37,418 bases of DNA, taken from contig JAPHSB010000414.1 in the NCBI GenBank assembly GCA_026193295.1, positions 1 through 37,418 of the forward strand, in the 5' to 3' direction. Position 1 is the first letter of the stretch, and every line of letters starts with the position of its first letter. This stretch comes from Lysobacterales bacterium. GTDB lineage: Bacteria; Pseudomonadota; Gammaproteobacteria; Xanthomonadales; SZUA-36. This document shows positions 24,182 to 32,290 of the stretch, in pieces. The notes below the pieces were generated by a model. The model did not search any database. It was not told the DNA's origin and was given only the letters and a program-made list of their open reading frames with translations. A program made the position numbers and the translations under genes.

Positions 24182-25189
24182 GTGGGCACGGTACACGTCA
24201 TACTGCTGATCGAAGAACTCAAGCGCCTGGTGGCTGCTGTGTCCGGAGACATCCGTTACCCGGCGCTGGAACGGCTTTGGTCGCGCGGCAGGCCAATCGC
24301 ACTCGAGTCACCTACACCCAACCACCTGCGTTTCAAGCTGTTCGGCATCCAGCCGGAAGGCCATCTGCCGGTCGCCGCACTCACCCATGTCAACGATCGC
24401 AACGTGCTTCCGAGGAACAATTACTACTGGCTGCGCGCCGACCCCGTGACGATGTGGGCGGACATGGCGCAGGTATTCATGACCAGCTACGGTTTTGCCG
24501 ATCTCGATCCCTATGAACGCAACGAGATCGAGCTTTGCGTCCGCGACATATTGCAGGAAGAAGGCCTGGACTTGCATGGGGATCACCCGGAACGCTGGTG
24601 CATCGCCTTGGGGAGCCCCATCGAGTTCGGTTTTACGCCGCTGGACGAAGCATTGGGCATGGATGTTGCCGAAGCGCTGCCCGATCACCCCGAGGCCCGC
24701 TACTGGCGCCGCATCCTGAACGAGATCCAGGTGGCGTTGCACAACTGCCCGGTTAACGTGCGCCGGCGCGCTATGGGCAAGCGAGAGGTCAATTCGGTCT
24801 GGTTCTGGGGGGGCGGCTTCATACCTGACGCGGCTGCGCATTACGTGCTGGACACGGTGTATTCCGAGAATGCCGTGTCGCGCGGCCTGGCGATCATCAA
24901 TGACTGTCGGACGAAGCGACAGAGCGAAGCCCTGGAGAGTGACTTCAGCAGCGACGGCCTGGCGGTATTGATCGACTGGAACCTGGATTCGGACAACGCA
25001 GAAAACGAGATGGCGCTGCTGGAGGGCCTGGTTGGAAGCCTGTTGGACCGGGCCGATCGCAGGCAGTTGGTGCTGAAGATCTATGAAGGCAGGGGGCAAG
25101 GGCGCATGTATGGGCCGAACGCGCGCCGCAGATTCTGGTCCCGCCGCAAGCCGCTGTCACGGGCGTTGGACGCCGCAGCACAGGCATGA
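24182..25189 (+). CDS. RpfE-like conserved protein (COG4255-type, annotated as phosphoglycerate-mutase-like)
   Basis: A 335-residue cytoplasmic protein without signal peptide or clear membrane segment. The middle contains NNYYWLRADPVTMWADMAQVFM and a Trp-rich VNSVWFWGGGFIP. This pattern and the position before recJ match the protein called RpfE in Xanthomonas, related on paper to cofactor-independent phosphoglycerate mutases. The metal-binding catalytic set of a true mutase is not obvious, so I do not assign enzyme activity. The start GTG at 24182 is weakly supported because a GGTGGA runs straight into it. Its stop overlaps the recJ start in ATGA, implying translational coupling. No rpfF, rpfC or rpfG homologue is in the window. 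Confidence 0.62.
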   Translation: MGTVHVILLIEELKRLVAAVSGDIRYPALERLWSRGRPIALESPTPNHLRFKLFGIQPEGHLPVAALTHVNDRNVLPRNNYYWLRADPVTMWADMAQVFMTSYGFADLDPYERNEIELCVRDILQEEGLDLHGDHPERWCIALGSPIEFGFTPLDEALGMDVAEALPDHPEARYWRRILNEIQVALHNCPVNVRRRAMGKREVNSVWFWGGGFIPDAAAHYVLDTVYSENAVSRGLAIINDCRTKRQSEALESDFSSDGLAVLIDWNLDSDNAENEMALLEGLVGSLLDRADRRQLVLKIYEGRGQGRMYGPNARRRFWSRRKPLSRALDAAAQA

Positions 25190-26922
25190 TGGAACGCGCT
25201 CGCGTCCAGCGGCGCTCATTCGCGTCCAACGTCGATGAACTGCCTCCCGAGCTGCACGCGGTGAGCCGACGGGTCCTGCTGGCGCGCGGGGTGCACGATG
25301 CGTCAGCCCTGGCATTGAATCTGCAGGAATTGCATCCGCCGGATGGTTTTTCCGGAATCGAAACGGCCGCGCAACTGCTGGCCGACGCGATCACGGAGGA
25401 CCAGTCGGTACTTATCGTCGGCGATTTCGACGCCGACGGCGCCACGGGCACGGCGCTGGCCGGGTTGTCCCTGGAAGCAATGGGCTGTAAGCGCGTTGGT
25501 TTCCGGGTGCCTAATCGTTTCGAGTTTGGATACGGCCTGACCGTTCCTCTGGTGGAAACCCTTGCTGCCGCGCCGCCGGACTTGCTGGTAACGGTCGATT
25601 CGGGCATCGCCTGCATCGCCGGCGTGCGCCGCGCCCGGGACCTGGGCGCGCGGGTCGTGGTCACGGATCACCACCTTCCGGGCGACGAACTGCCCGCTGC
25701 GCACGCGATCGTCAATCCGAACGCTAAGGGTGACAAATTTCCAAGCAAGGCGTTGGCCGGAGTCGGGGTGATGTTCTACGTGCTCGGTGCGGTGCGGCGC
25801 GTCCTGCGGGAGCGCGGTTGGTTCGGGCGCTCCCGGCCGGAGCCGAACCTGGCCCGCTTCCTCGACCTGGTGGCTCTGGGTACGGTGGCCGACCTGGTTC
25901 CGCTCGATCGGAATAACCGGATCCTGGTTCGCCAGGGGTTGGAGCGGATCCGCCGCGGGTTGTGCCGTCCGGGACTGATGGCCCTGTTGCGTCTTGGCGG
26001 ACGCGACTACCGCTACTGCAGCGCTGCCGATCTTGGTTTTGCGGTCGCGCCGCGGTTGAACGCAGCCGGCCGTTTGGAAGACATGAGCGCCGGCATTCGC
26101 TGCCTCATGTGTGACGATGCCGACGAAGCGATGGGACTGGCTACTGAGCTGGACACCTTGAACCGCCAACGACAGGGTCTGCAGGAGCAGATGCAGCTCG
26201 AAGCCATGCGCCAGGTCGAGTCCCTGATAGCAGCGTTCGGGGCGGAAGAGCCGCCGTCGGCCGTGTGCCTCTACGACGCATCCTGGCACCAGGGCATCGT
26301 GGGGCTGGTTGCCGCGCGGGTGAAGGATGCGGTGCATCGCCCGGTCATCGCTTTCGCGCCCGAGGCAGAAGGATCGAGTTTGCTGAAGGGGTCGGCCCGG
26401 TCCGTTCGCGGCTTGCACATTCGCGATGTGCTGGCCTGGATCGACGCCCATCGCCCGGGATTGATGCAGGCCTTTGGCGGCCATGCGATGGCGGCCGGGC
26501 TTACGCTCCACCAGGATGGTTTATCGGTGTTCCGTGATACGCTGACCGAGGCGGTCAGTGCGATACTGAACGGCACGGTCCTGTCCAACGAAACCCTCAC
26601 CGACGGTGAAGTGCCGGGACCAGACCTCGGGCTGCCTCTGGCGGCGGAATTGGAGAATCTGGGGCCCTGGGGACAACGTTTTCCGGAACCGGTGTTCGAC
26701 GGGTCATTCGAGGTGATCGACCGGCGCGTGGTGGGTGGCAGCCACCTGAAAATGGTATTGCGCAGCCTGGATGGCGGCGAACCCGTGGATGCGATCGCAT
26801 TCAACTGCTCTCCGGACAGCGTGGATGGCCGGGGGTCGGTGCGACTGCTTTACCGCCTGGGGGTCAACCGGTGGCGCGGCAGCGAAAGCTGTCAGTTGGT
26901 GGTCGAGCAGATTGTGCGATGA
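25186..26922 (+). CDS. recJ: Single-stranded-DNA-specific exonuclease RecJ
   Basis: A 578-residue DHH-family exonuclease. Metal-binding motifs are visible in order: VGDFDADGATG, DSGIA, VTDHHLPG, and the DHHA1-type GGHAMAAGL region, plus the WHQGIVGLVAARV helix. A C-terminal OB-fold follows. It degrades single-stranded DNA 5' to 3' in RecF-pathway recombination and mismatch repair. The ATG at 25186 overlaps the previous stop. In many Gammaproteobacteria prfB follows directly; here about 10 kb separates them. The 96-nt gap to the next gene contains two short GC hairpins (about 26924-26940 and 26956-26974) without T-runs. Confidence 0.97.
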   Translation: MMERARVQRRSFASNVDELPPELHAVSRRVLLARGVHDASALALNLQELHPPDGFSGIETAAQLLADAITEDQSVLIVGDFDADGATGTALAGLSLEAMGCKRVGFRVPNRFEFGYGLTVPLVETLAAAPPDLLVTVDSGIACIAGVRRARDLGARVVVTDHHLPGDELPAAHAIVNPNAKGDKFPSKALAGVGVMFYVLGAVRRVLRERGWFGRSRPEPNLARFLDLVALGTVADLVPLDRNNRILVRQGLERIRRGLCRPGLMALLRLGGRDYRYCSAADLGFAVAPRLNAAGRLEDMSAGIRCLMCDDADEAMGLATELDTLNRQRQGLQEQMQLEAMRQVESLIAAFGAEEPPSAVCLYDASWHQGIVGLVAARVKDAVHRPVIAFAPEAEGSSLLKGSARSVRGLHIRDVLAWIDAHRPGLMQAFGGHAMAAGLTLHQDGLSVFRDTLTEAVSAILNGTVLSNETLTDGEVPGPDLGLPLAAELENLGPWGQRFPEPVFDGSFEVIDRRVVGGSHLKMVLRSLDGGEPVDAIAFNCSPDSVDGRGSVRLLYRLGVNRWRGSESCQLVVEQIVR

Positions 26923-27018
26923 ACGCGGGGTCTATCCGCGCCATGTGGCGTCTCTGGCACGGACTGTGCGTGCCCTGGATCCACCCCATACTCTGTCCGA
27001 TGACGACGAGGTAACGAG

Positions 27019-27828
27019 ATGGAATTGAACAATACAGCAGCACTGGTCACCGGTGGCGCACATGGCATTGGCCGGGCGCTGTGCCGGGCCCTGCACGCCG
27101 CGGGGGCACGGGTCGCGGTGGCCGACCTGGATTTCGCGTCGGCCCGCGGCGTGGCAGCCGAAATCGACGGGTTGGCGCTCAAGGTCGATGTCGCGAACGA
27201 ACAGGAAATCATCGATGTGGTGAACCGCACCGAAGCGGAGTTCGGGCCCGTCAGCCTGTTCGTGTCCAACGCAGGCGTCGCCTGTGGTGACGGCCCGAAC
27301 GGCGCTGCTTCAGCCCCGGACGAACACTGGCGGACATGCCTCGATGTCAACCTGATGGCCCACGTCTATGCCGCAAGAGTCATGATCCCGCGCATGAAGA
27401 CTCGCGGCGGCGGCTGCCTGGTCAACGTTGCTTCGGCCGCCGGCCTGCTGTGCCAGATCGGCGAGGCCGCCTACACGGCCAGCAAGCACGCGGCGGTCGC
27501 ATTCGCCGAGTCGCTGGCTATCACGCATGGCGATGACGGCATCCAGGTTTGCCTGGTCTGTCCCCAGGCGGTGGCAACGCGCATGACGGGTTTTGACGAT
27601 GACGGGCAGGCCGAAGGCGAAACCGGATTCGGAGGCAACGACGTCGATGGCATCGTGAGCTCAGACTACGTCGCGGATTGCATCCTCGATGGAATTCGCG
27701 AGCAGCGCTTCCTGGTGCTCCCGCACCCCGAGGTGACCACCTATTTTCAACGCAAGGCTGCCGATCATGATCGCTGGGTTGCCGGCATGCAGCGCTTTCG
27801 ACGGCGCATGTTTGGAGAAGACGCATGA
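27019..27828 (+). CDS. Short-chain dehydrogenase/reductase
   Basis: A 269-residue classical SDR: nucleotide motif TGGAHGIG near the start, NAGV, catalytic Ser in VNVASAAG, and YTASK with the Tyr/Lys pair. The C-terminal tail FLVLPHPEVTTYFQRKAADHD and following DRWVAGM is characteristic of SDRs that accompany acyl-CoA catabolic genes. The substrate is probably a hydroxyl or keto group on a CoA ester or alcohol intermediate, not more precisely known. GAGGTAACGAG precedes the ATG at good spacing. The next SDR overlaps by 4 nt (ATGA), so they are co-translated. It is the first gene of the block inserted between recJ and prfB. Confidence 0.9.
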   Translation: MELNNTAALVTGGAHGIGRALCRALHAAGARVAVADLDFASARGVAAEIDGLALKVDVANEQEIIDVVNRTEAEFGPVSLFVSNAGVACGDGPNGAASAPDEHWRTCLDVNLMAHVYAARVMIPRMKTRGGGCLVNVASAAGLLCQIGEAAYTASKHAAVAFAESLAITHGDDGIQVCLVCPQAVATRMTGFDDDGQAEGETGFGGNDVDGIVSSDYVADCILDGIREQRFLVLPHPEVTTYFQRKAADHDRWVAGMQRFRRRMFGEDA

Positions 27829-28613
27829 ACGTCGCAACAGTGTTGCCCAAAGACATGGGGCGGATCGATCTGACCGGGAAAGTCGCCCTCGTCAACGGGG
27901 CTTCACGAGGCATCGGCGAAGCCATCGCCCGCGGCCTGGCCGGCTGTGGCGCGCGCCTGGTGCTCAGCAGCCGTGACCTGGCCGGCGTGCAACGGGTGGC
28001 CGACTCGATCCAGGCCGATGGCGGCACAGCGGTGGCCCGGACTTGCCATGCGGGACGAATGGAGGATGTGGACGCGCTGTTCACGTCCATAGAGGAGGGG
28101 TTTGGACGGCTGGACATACTGATCAATAACGCGGCGACCAACCCCTGGTTTGGACCTGCCGCCGACCTGCCGCCTGAAGCATTCGACAAGACCGTCGATG
28201 TGAACCTCAAGGGGCCGTACTACATGATGGCGCGAGCCGTGCCGTTAATGATCGCCAGTGGCGGGGGCAGCATCGTCAACGTCGCGTCCATCGCGGCCCT
28301 GGTTTCCATGTCCGGGCAGGCGGTTTACGCGATGACCAAGGCCGGCCTGGTCAGCCTGACCAAATCTTTTGCCAAGGAATATGGTCAGAAGGGCGTCCGG
28401 GTGAACGCCATCCTGCCGGGTGTGGTGGAGACGAAGCTCGCAGCAGCGCTGGTCGAAGACCCGGGCGTGCAGAAGTGGATTTCGCGCCTGCCGGTTCCCC
28501 GCGCGGGGCAACCAGCGGACATGGTGGCCGGTGTGCTGTTCCTGGTCTCGGATTACGCATCCTTTACCACCGGGACCAGCCTCGTCATGGATGCCGGCGC
28601 CACGCTGGGTTGA
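27825..28613 (+). CDS. Short-chain dehydrogenase/reductase (FabG-like)
   Basis: A 262-residue SDR with NGASRGIGEAIA (cofactor loop), NNAATNP, the catalytic Ser in IVNVASIAA, YAMTK (Tyr/Lys), RVNAILPG and the usual end GTSLVMDAG. The TGKVALVNGAS start is typical of NADP- or NAD-dependent 3-oxoacyl reductases and 2,5-diketo-type SDRs. GGAGAAGACGC lies before the ATG, inside the previous gene. The first about 10 residues precede the conserved core, so a start at the internal Met is possible but less well supported. The gene is convergent with the MDR oxidoreductase, only 11 nt away, with no recognisable terminator between. Confidence 0.9.
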   Translation: MNVATVLPKDMGRIDLTGKVALVNGASRGIGEAIARGLAGCGARLVLSSRDLAGVQRVADSIQADGGTAVARTCHAGRMEDVDALFTSIEEGFGRLDILINNAATNPWFGPAADLPPEAFDKTVDVNLKGPYYMMARAVPLMIASGGGSIVNVASIAALVSMSGQAVYAMTKAGLVSLTKSFAKEYGQKGVRVNAILPGVVETKLAAALVEDPGVQKWISRLPVPRAGQPADMVAGVLFLVSDYASFTTGTSLVMDAGATLG

Positions 28614-28624
28614 GCGAGGCCTTT

Positions 28625-29602
28625 TCAGTTCATGGTCAGGACGACTTTTCCCCTGGCGCGGCGTTCGGTGATGGCGGAGAAGGCATCGGCGTAATGTTCC
28701 AGCGGATAGCTTTCCGTGACGCGTGGCTTGAGCTTGCCTGACTCGACCATTGCAGCGAGCTCAACCATGTTCTGCAGCGATTCGCCCGGATTGTGGTTGC
28801 TCCAGGTTCCCCACCAGACTCCGATAATGCTCGCTTCCTTGAGCAGGGCGATATTCGCTGGAAAATCCGGGATTTCGCCACAGGCAAACCCGATCACCAG
28901 GTAACGCCCGTGCCAGGCCAGCGAGCGCAAGGCCATTTGGGCCAACTCGCCGCCGACGGGGTCGTATACGACATCGACGCCTTTGCCTTTGGTGAGTTCC
29001 TTCACGGCATCCCGTAGCGAGGCGGACGAGTAGTTGATCGTTTCATCGGCCCCGGCCTGTCGAGCAAATGCGAGCTTTTCTTCACTGCTGGCCGCTGCGA
29101 TGACCCTGGCACCCAGGGCCTTGGCGATCTCCACGGCCGTGATGCCGACGCCGCCCGCGGCGCCGAGAACCAGGACGGTTTCGCCCGGTTTCAACTGCGT
29201 GCATTGGCGATATGCGTGGTAACTGGTGGCATAGGTGACGGTAAAGCCGGCGCCCTGCTCGAAGCTGAGGCTGGCCGGCAGCGGCAGGCAGAGCTTCTCC
29301 GCTGCCACGCATTTTTCGGCAAATCCGCCACTGAGCGGCGTGACAATCACGCGGTCACCCGGTTTGAACCGGGTCACGCCCGTGCCGACCGCCTCGACCA
29401 CGCCGGCTGCCTCGTTACCGGGGACAAAGGGCGGCGGGACCTTGACCTGGTAGGTGCCCGCAATCACCAGCACGTCGGGAAAGTTGATGCCGGCGGCCTT
29501 GATATCGACCAGCACCTCTCCGTCCCCGGGAACCGGGTTCGTCTTTTCTTCGATGACCAGTTTCTCCGGTGGGCCGTACTCTTTGCACACCAGTGCTTTC
29601 AT
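28625..29602 (-). CDS. Zinc-free MDR oxidoreductase (NADPH:quinone reductase family)
   Basis: A 325-residue medium-chain dehydrogenase/reductase. The N-terminal catalytic domain (GINFPDVLVIAGTYQ, PFVPGNEAAGVVEAVG) is followed by the Rossmann domain with VLGAAGGVGITAVEIAKALGA, and GVDVVYDPVGG later. It lacks the Cys cluster of zinc alcohol dehydrogenases, so it belongs to the quinone/enoyl reductase type. It would use NADPH to reduce an enone, quinone or enoyl-CoA-like bond in the cytoplasm. It is the last gene of the minus-strand operon, 3 nt after the thiolase gene. In this context an enoyl reductase role on a side-chain or ring intermediate is plausible but inferred. Confidence 0.9.
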   Translation of the reverse strand: MKALVCKEYGPPEKLVIEEKTNPVPGDGEVLVDIKAAGINFPDVLVIAGTYQVKVPPPFVPGNEAAGVVEAVGTGVTRFKPGDRVIVTPLSGGFAEKCVAAEKLCLPLPASLSFEQGAGFTVTYATSYHAYRQCTQLKPGETVLVLGAAGGVGITAVEIAKALGARVIAAASSEEKLAFARQAGADETINYSSASLRDAVKELTKGKGVDVVYDPVGGELAQMALRSLAWHGRYLVIGFACGEIPDFPANIALLKEASIIGVWWGTWSNHNPGESLQNMVELAAMVESGKLKPRVTESYPLEHYADAFSAITERRARGKVVLTMN

Positions 29603-29605
29603 AAT

Positions 29606-30787
29606 TCATGCAACCTCGAACAATGACGCGGCGCCTTGTCCGCCACCAATACACATGGTGCAGACCACGTACTTCACACCCCTGCGCTTGCCCTCGATCA
29701 ACGCGTGGCCGACCAGGCGGGCGCCGGACATGCCATAGGGATGCCCGATCGAAATGGCGCCGCCGTTCACGTTCAGGTTTTCATTCGGAATGCCCAAACG
29801 GTCACGGCAGTAGACGACCTGCACCGCGAACGCTTCGTTCAGCTCCCAAAGGCCGATGTCATCCATCTGGAGCCCGGTGCGCTGCAGCAGCTTCGGGATG
29901 GCGAAGACCGGGCCGATGCCCATTTCATCGGGCTCGCAGCCGGCAACCGCGGTGCCGCGGTAGTAGCCCAGTGGCTCCAGGCCACGCTTTTCGGCCAGGC
30001 GGGCTTCCATGACGACCGAGGCTGATGCGCCGTCGGACAGTTGGCTGGCGTTACCGGCCGTTATGTGACCGTTTTCACGCACGGTCTTCAGTCCTGACAG
30101 ACCCTCCAGGGTGGTGTCCGCGCGATTGCCTTCGTCTTTTTCCAGCACGACATCCCGGAATGAGATTTCACCGGTTTCCTTGTTCATGACGCCCATCTGG
30201 GATGGCAGCGGAACGATTTCGTCGTCGAAGCGGCCGGCGGCTTGCCCCGCGGCCGTGCGCTGCTGGCTTTGCAGGGCGTACTCGTCCTGGGTTTCGCGGC
30301 TGATGCCATAGCGACGGGCTACAACTTCCGCAGTGTCAAGCATCGGCATGTAGATGTGCTCGTGCAGGGCCACCAGGCCGGGGTCCACCATGCGGTAGGT
30401 ATTCATGTGCTCGTTCTGCACGACACTGATGGAATCCTGGCCGCCACCGACCATGATATCGACGCCGTCATACATGATCGATTTGGCGGCCGTGGCGATG
30501 GCCATCATGCCGGAGGAGCACTGCCGGTCGACGGTCATGCCGCCCACGGTCACGGGGAGCCCGCCGGCCAGCGCTGCCAGGCGGGCGATATTGGGCGCCT
30601 GCGAACCCTGGGTCAGGGCGCAGCCCCAGGCCACATCCTCCACTTCCGCCGGATCCAGTCCGCATTTCGCCACGGCGCTCTTGATGGCATGACCGCCCAG
30701 GGTGGGGCCATCGGTGTTGTTGAATGCACCACGGTAGGCTCGGCCGATGGGCGTACGTGCGGTTGAGACGATGACGGCTTCACGCAT
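29606..30787 (-). CDS. Thiolase (acetyl-CoA C-acyltransferase)
   Basis: A 393-residue thiolase. The acyl-accepting Cys is C90 in VDRQCSSGMM. The C-terminal catalytic region has NVNGGAISIGHPYGMSGAR (His) and a final Cys in CIGGGQGAA. It splits 3-oxoacyl-CoA with CoA to acetyl-CoA (or propionyl-CoA) and a shortened acyl-CoA. The motif set is that of degradative FadA/FadI-type thiolases rather than the SCP2-type, which lack the GHP motif in this form. It is the third gene from the end of the operon counted with the SDR upstream; the 69-nt leader contains two small hairpins. Confidence 0.94.
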   Translation of the reverse strand: MREAVIVSTARTPIGRAYRGAFNNTDGPTLGGHAIKSAVAKCGLDPAEVEDVAWGCALTQGSQAPNIARLAALAGGLPVTVGGMTVDRQCSSGMMAIATAAKSIMYDGVDIMVGGGQDSISVVQNEHMNTYRMVDPGLVALHEHIYMPMLDTAEVVARRYGISRETQDEYALQSQQRTAAGQAAGRFDDEIVPLPSQMGVMNKETGEISFRDVVLEKDEGNRADTTLEGLSGLKTVRENGHITAGNASQLSDGASASVVMEARLAEKRGLEPLGYYRGTAVAGCEPDEMGIGPVFAIPKLLQRTGLQMDDIGLWELNEAFAVQVVYCRDRLGIPNENLNVNGGAISIGHPYGMSGARLVGHALIEGKRRGVKYVVCTMCIGGGQGAASLFEVA

Positions 30788-30807
30788 GAGAACTTCCTCT
30801 GGATCCA

Positions 30808-30858
30808 GGCCCCGTGTCCGGGGCCGTTGTGGGTTGATTCAGATCCCCTATCGGGATC
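30808..30858 (-). other. Two hairpins between the SDR and thiolase genes
   Basis: GGCCCC/GGGGCC (30808-30813 with 30820-30825) and GATCCC/GGGATC (30842-30847 with 30853-30858) form two 6-bp stems in the longest gap inside the operon; the second touches the SDR stop codon. Neither is followed by a T-run, so they may affect mRNA stability or processing rather than termination. Confidence 0.3.
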
Positions 30859-31765
30859 AGGACAATTTGATACCCAGCGCTTTGGCGCCTTGTTCAGCAA
30901 ATTTTCCGGTTTGCTCGAATCCGGCCTGCAATTCGCGCATGCCGTCCATGCTGGTGATTTCAGCCCAGGACTGTGCGACACCCTCGGCGGTCACGCGGTC
31001 CGGCGCCAGGTTGACGCCTTCGGTTTCAAAGCCCTTGTATACGGCAAAACTGCCGCCGCCGGCACACAGAACCGTGCGACTGGGGGCGTCGTCGCTGACC
31101 AGGAAGACCACGCCGGGGCTGACCGATTCAGGCGACAGTAGCTTGAACGCGGCCTCGGGGATCAACCCCTCGGTCATGGCCGTGCCGGCGGCCGGCGCCA
31201 GGCAGTTCACGCGGATGTTGTACTTGGCGCCCTCCAGGTGCAACGTGTTCATCATGCCGACCATTGCCATTTTCGCGGCACCATAGTTGGTTTGTCCGAA
31301 GTTGCCATACAAACCGGTGCTGGATGTGGTCATCACGATTCGCCCATAGGCTTGTTCCCGCATGGTTTCCCAGACTGCCTTGCTGCAGTAGGCCGTACCC
31401 ATCAGGTGTACGTCGATCACCTGTCGAAATTCCTCCATGGTCATCTTCAGGAAGCTCTTGTCGCGCAGGATGCCGGCGTTGTTGACGAGAATGTCGACGC
31501 GACCCCATTCGTTCAATGCTTGCCGGGTCATGGCTTCGACCTGGTCCCAGTCGGATACGCTGGCGCCATTGGCCAGCGCTTCACCGCCCGCGGTTCGAAT
31601 CTCCTCGACCACCGCTTCAGCGTTGTCCGAAACTCCGTCCGCGCCACCGAGGTCATTCACCAGGACCTTAGCCCCCCGTTGTGCCAGGGCCAGGGCATGG
31701 GCGCGGCCCAAGCCGCGGCCGGCGCCCGTTACGATCGCCACGCGTCCTTCCAGCTTCATGTTCAT
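30857..31765 (-). CDS. SDR of the MFE-2 type, probable (R)-3-hydroxyacyl-CoA dehydrogenase
   Basis: A 302-residue SDR resembling the dehydrogenase part of peroxisomal multifunctional enzyme type 2. It shows VTGAGRGLGRAHALALA, the characteristic VNDLGG loop that binds NAD, NNAGILRDKSF, TSSTGLYGNFGQTNYGAAK with the Ser/Tyr/Lys set, and a C-terminal extension beyond the usual SDR length. MFE-2-type enzymes oxidise (R)-3-hydroxyacyl-CoA made by MaoC/hydratase-2 proteins, and a MaoC gene lies directly upstream in the operon. GGAG stands 5 nt before the first ATG (a second ATG is two codons on). Alternatively it could act on a ring hydroxyl group, as related Hsd4A-type enzymes do. Confidence 0.9.
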   Translation of the reverse strand: MNMKLEGRVAIVTGAGRGLGRAHALALAQRGAKVLVNDLGGADGVSDNAEAVVEEIRTAGGEALANGASVSDWDQVEAMTRQALNEWGRVDILVNNAGILRDKSFLKMTMEEFRQVIDVHLMGTAYCSKAVWETMREQAYGRIVMTTSSTGLYGNFGQTNYGAAKMAMVGMMNTLHLEGAKYNIRVNCLAPAAGTAMTEGLIPEAAFKLLSPESVSPGVVFLVSDDAPSRTVLCAGGGSFAVYKGFETEGVNLAPDRVTAEGVAQSWAEITSMDGMRELQAGFEQTGKFAEQGAKALGIKLS

Positions 31766-31807
31766 AGTAACTCCAACAAAAGTATATTAAACAACATATT
31801 ACGGTAT

Positions 31808-32269
31808 CTATTTGACGACGAATATCGACAGTGTCTCTGCTACCATGGCCGGCTTGGGCTGGTTTTCAATCTCCATGGTCACCAGGGCCTTGACCAGCCA
31901 CTGCCCGGGGTTCCTTTCCGTGACTTCGAGGTATTTCTGATGGGCGCGTATCCGGCTGCCGACCCGCACGGGTTGGAGGAAGCGAACTTTGTCCGAGCCG
32001 TAGTTGATGGCCATAACCAGTCCTTCGATGGTCGGTGCCTTCTCTACCGTCAAAAACGAAAGCAGGGAAAGAGTCAGGAAACCGTGGGCGATGGTGCCGC
32101 CGAAAGGAGTCCGGGCCGCCTTGTCCGCGTCGATGTGGATGAACTGGTGATCGTTGGTCGCATCGGCGAACTGATCGACACGTTCCTGGGTAATTTCAAA
32201 CCACGAGGAAGGCTCCAGTTCCCGACCCACCAGCGAGGTCAACTCGGAAGACTTGATGATTTGGTTCAT
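31808..32269 (-). CDS. MaoC-family (R)-specific enoyl-CoA hydratase
   Basis: A 153-residue single hot-dog-fold protein. The hydratase-2 motif is intact: QFADATNDHQFIHID, A, and PFGGTIAHGFLTLSL, supplying the Asp/His pair that adds water to the trans-2-enoyl-CoA to give the (R)-3-hydroxy product. The length is typical of bacterial MaoC/PhaJ-like enzymes and it probably dimerises. It is 42 nt upstream of the MFE-2-like SDR and 21 nt downstream of the acyl-CoA dehydrogenase gene. The gap before the SDR (31766-31807) is AT-rich but no convincing promoter is seen. Its stereochemistry matches the next enzyme, which supports a dedicated (R)-type cycle. Confidence 0.92.
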   Translation of the reverse strand: MNQIIKSSELTSLVGRELEPSSWFEITQERVDQFADATNDHQFIHIDADKAARTPFGGTIAHGFLTLSLLSFLTVEKAPTIEGLVMAINYGSDKVRFLQPVRVGSRIRAHQKYLEVTERNPGQWLVKALVTMEIENQPKPAMVAETLSIFVVK

Positions 32270-32290
32270 GGTGGTGCTGCTCCCTCGAAA

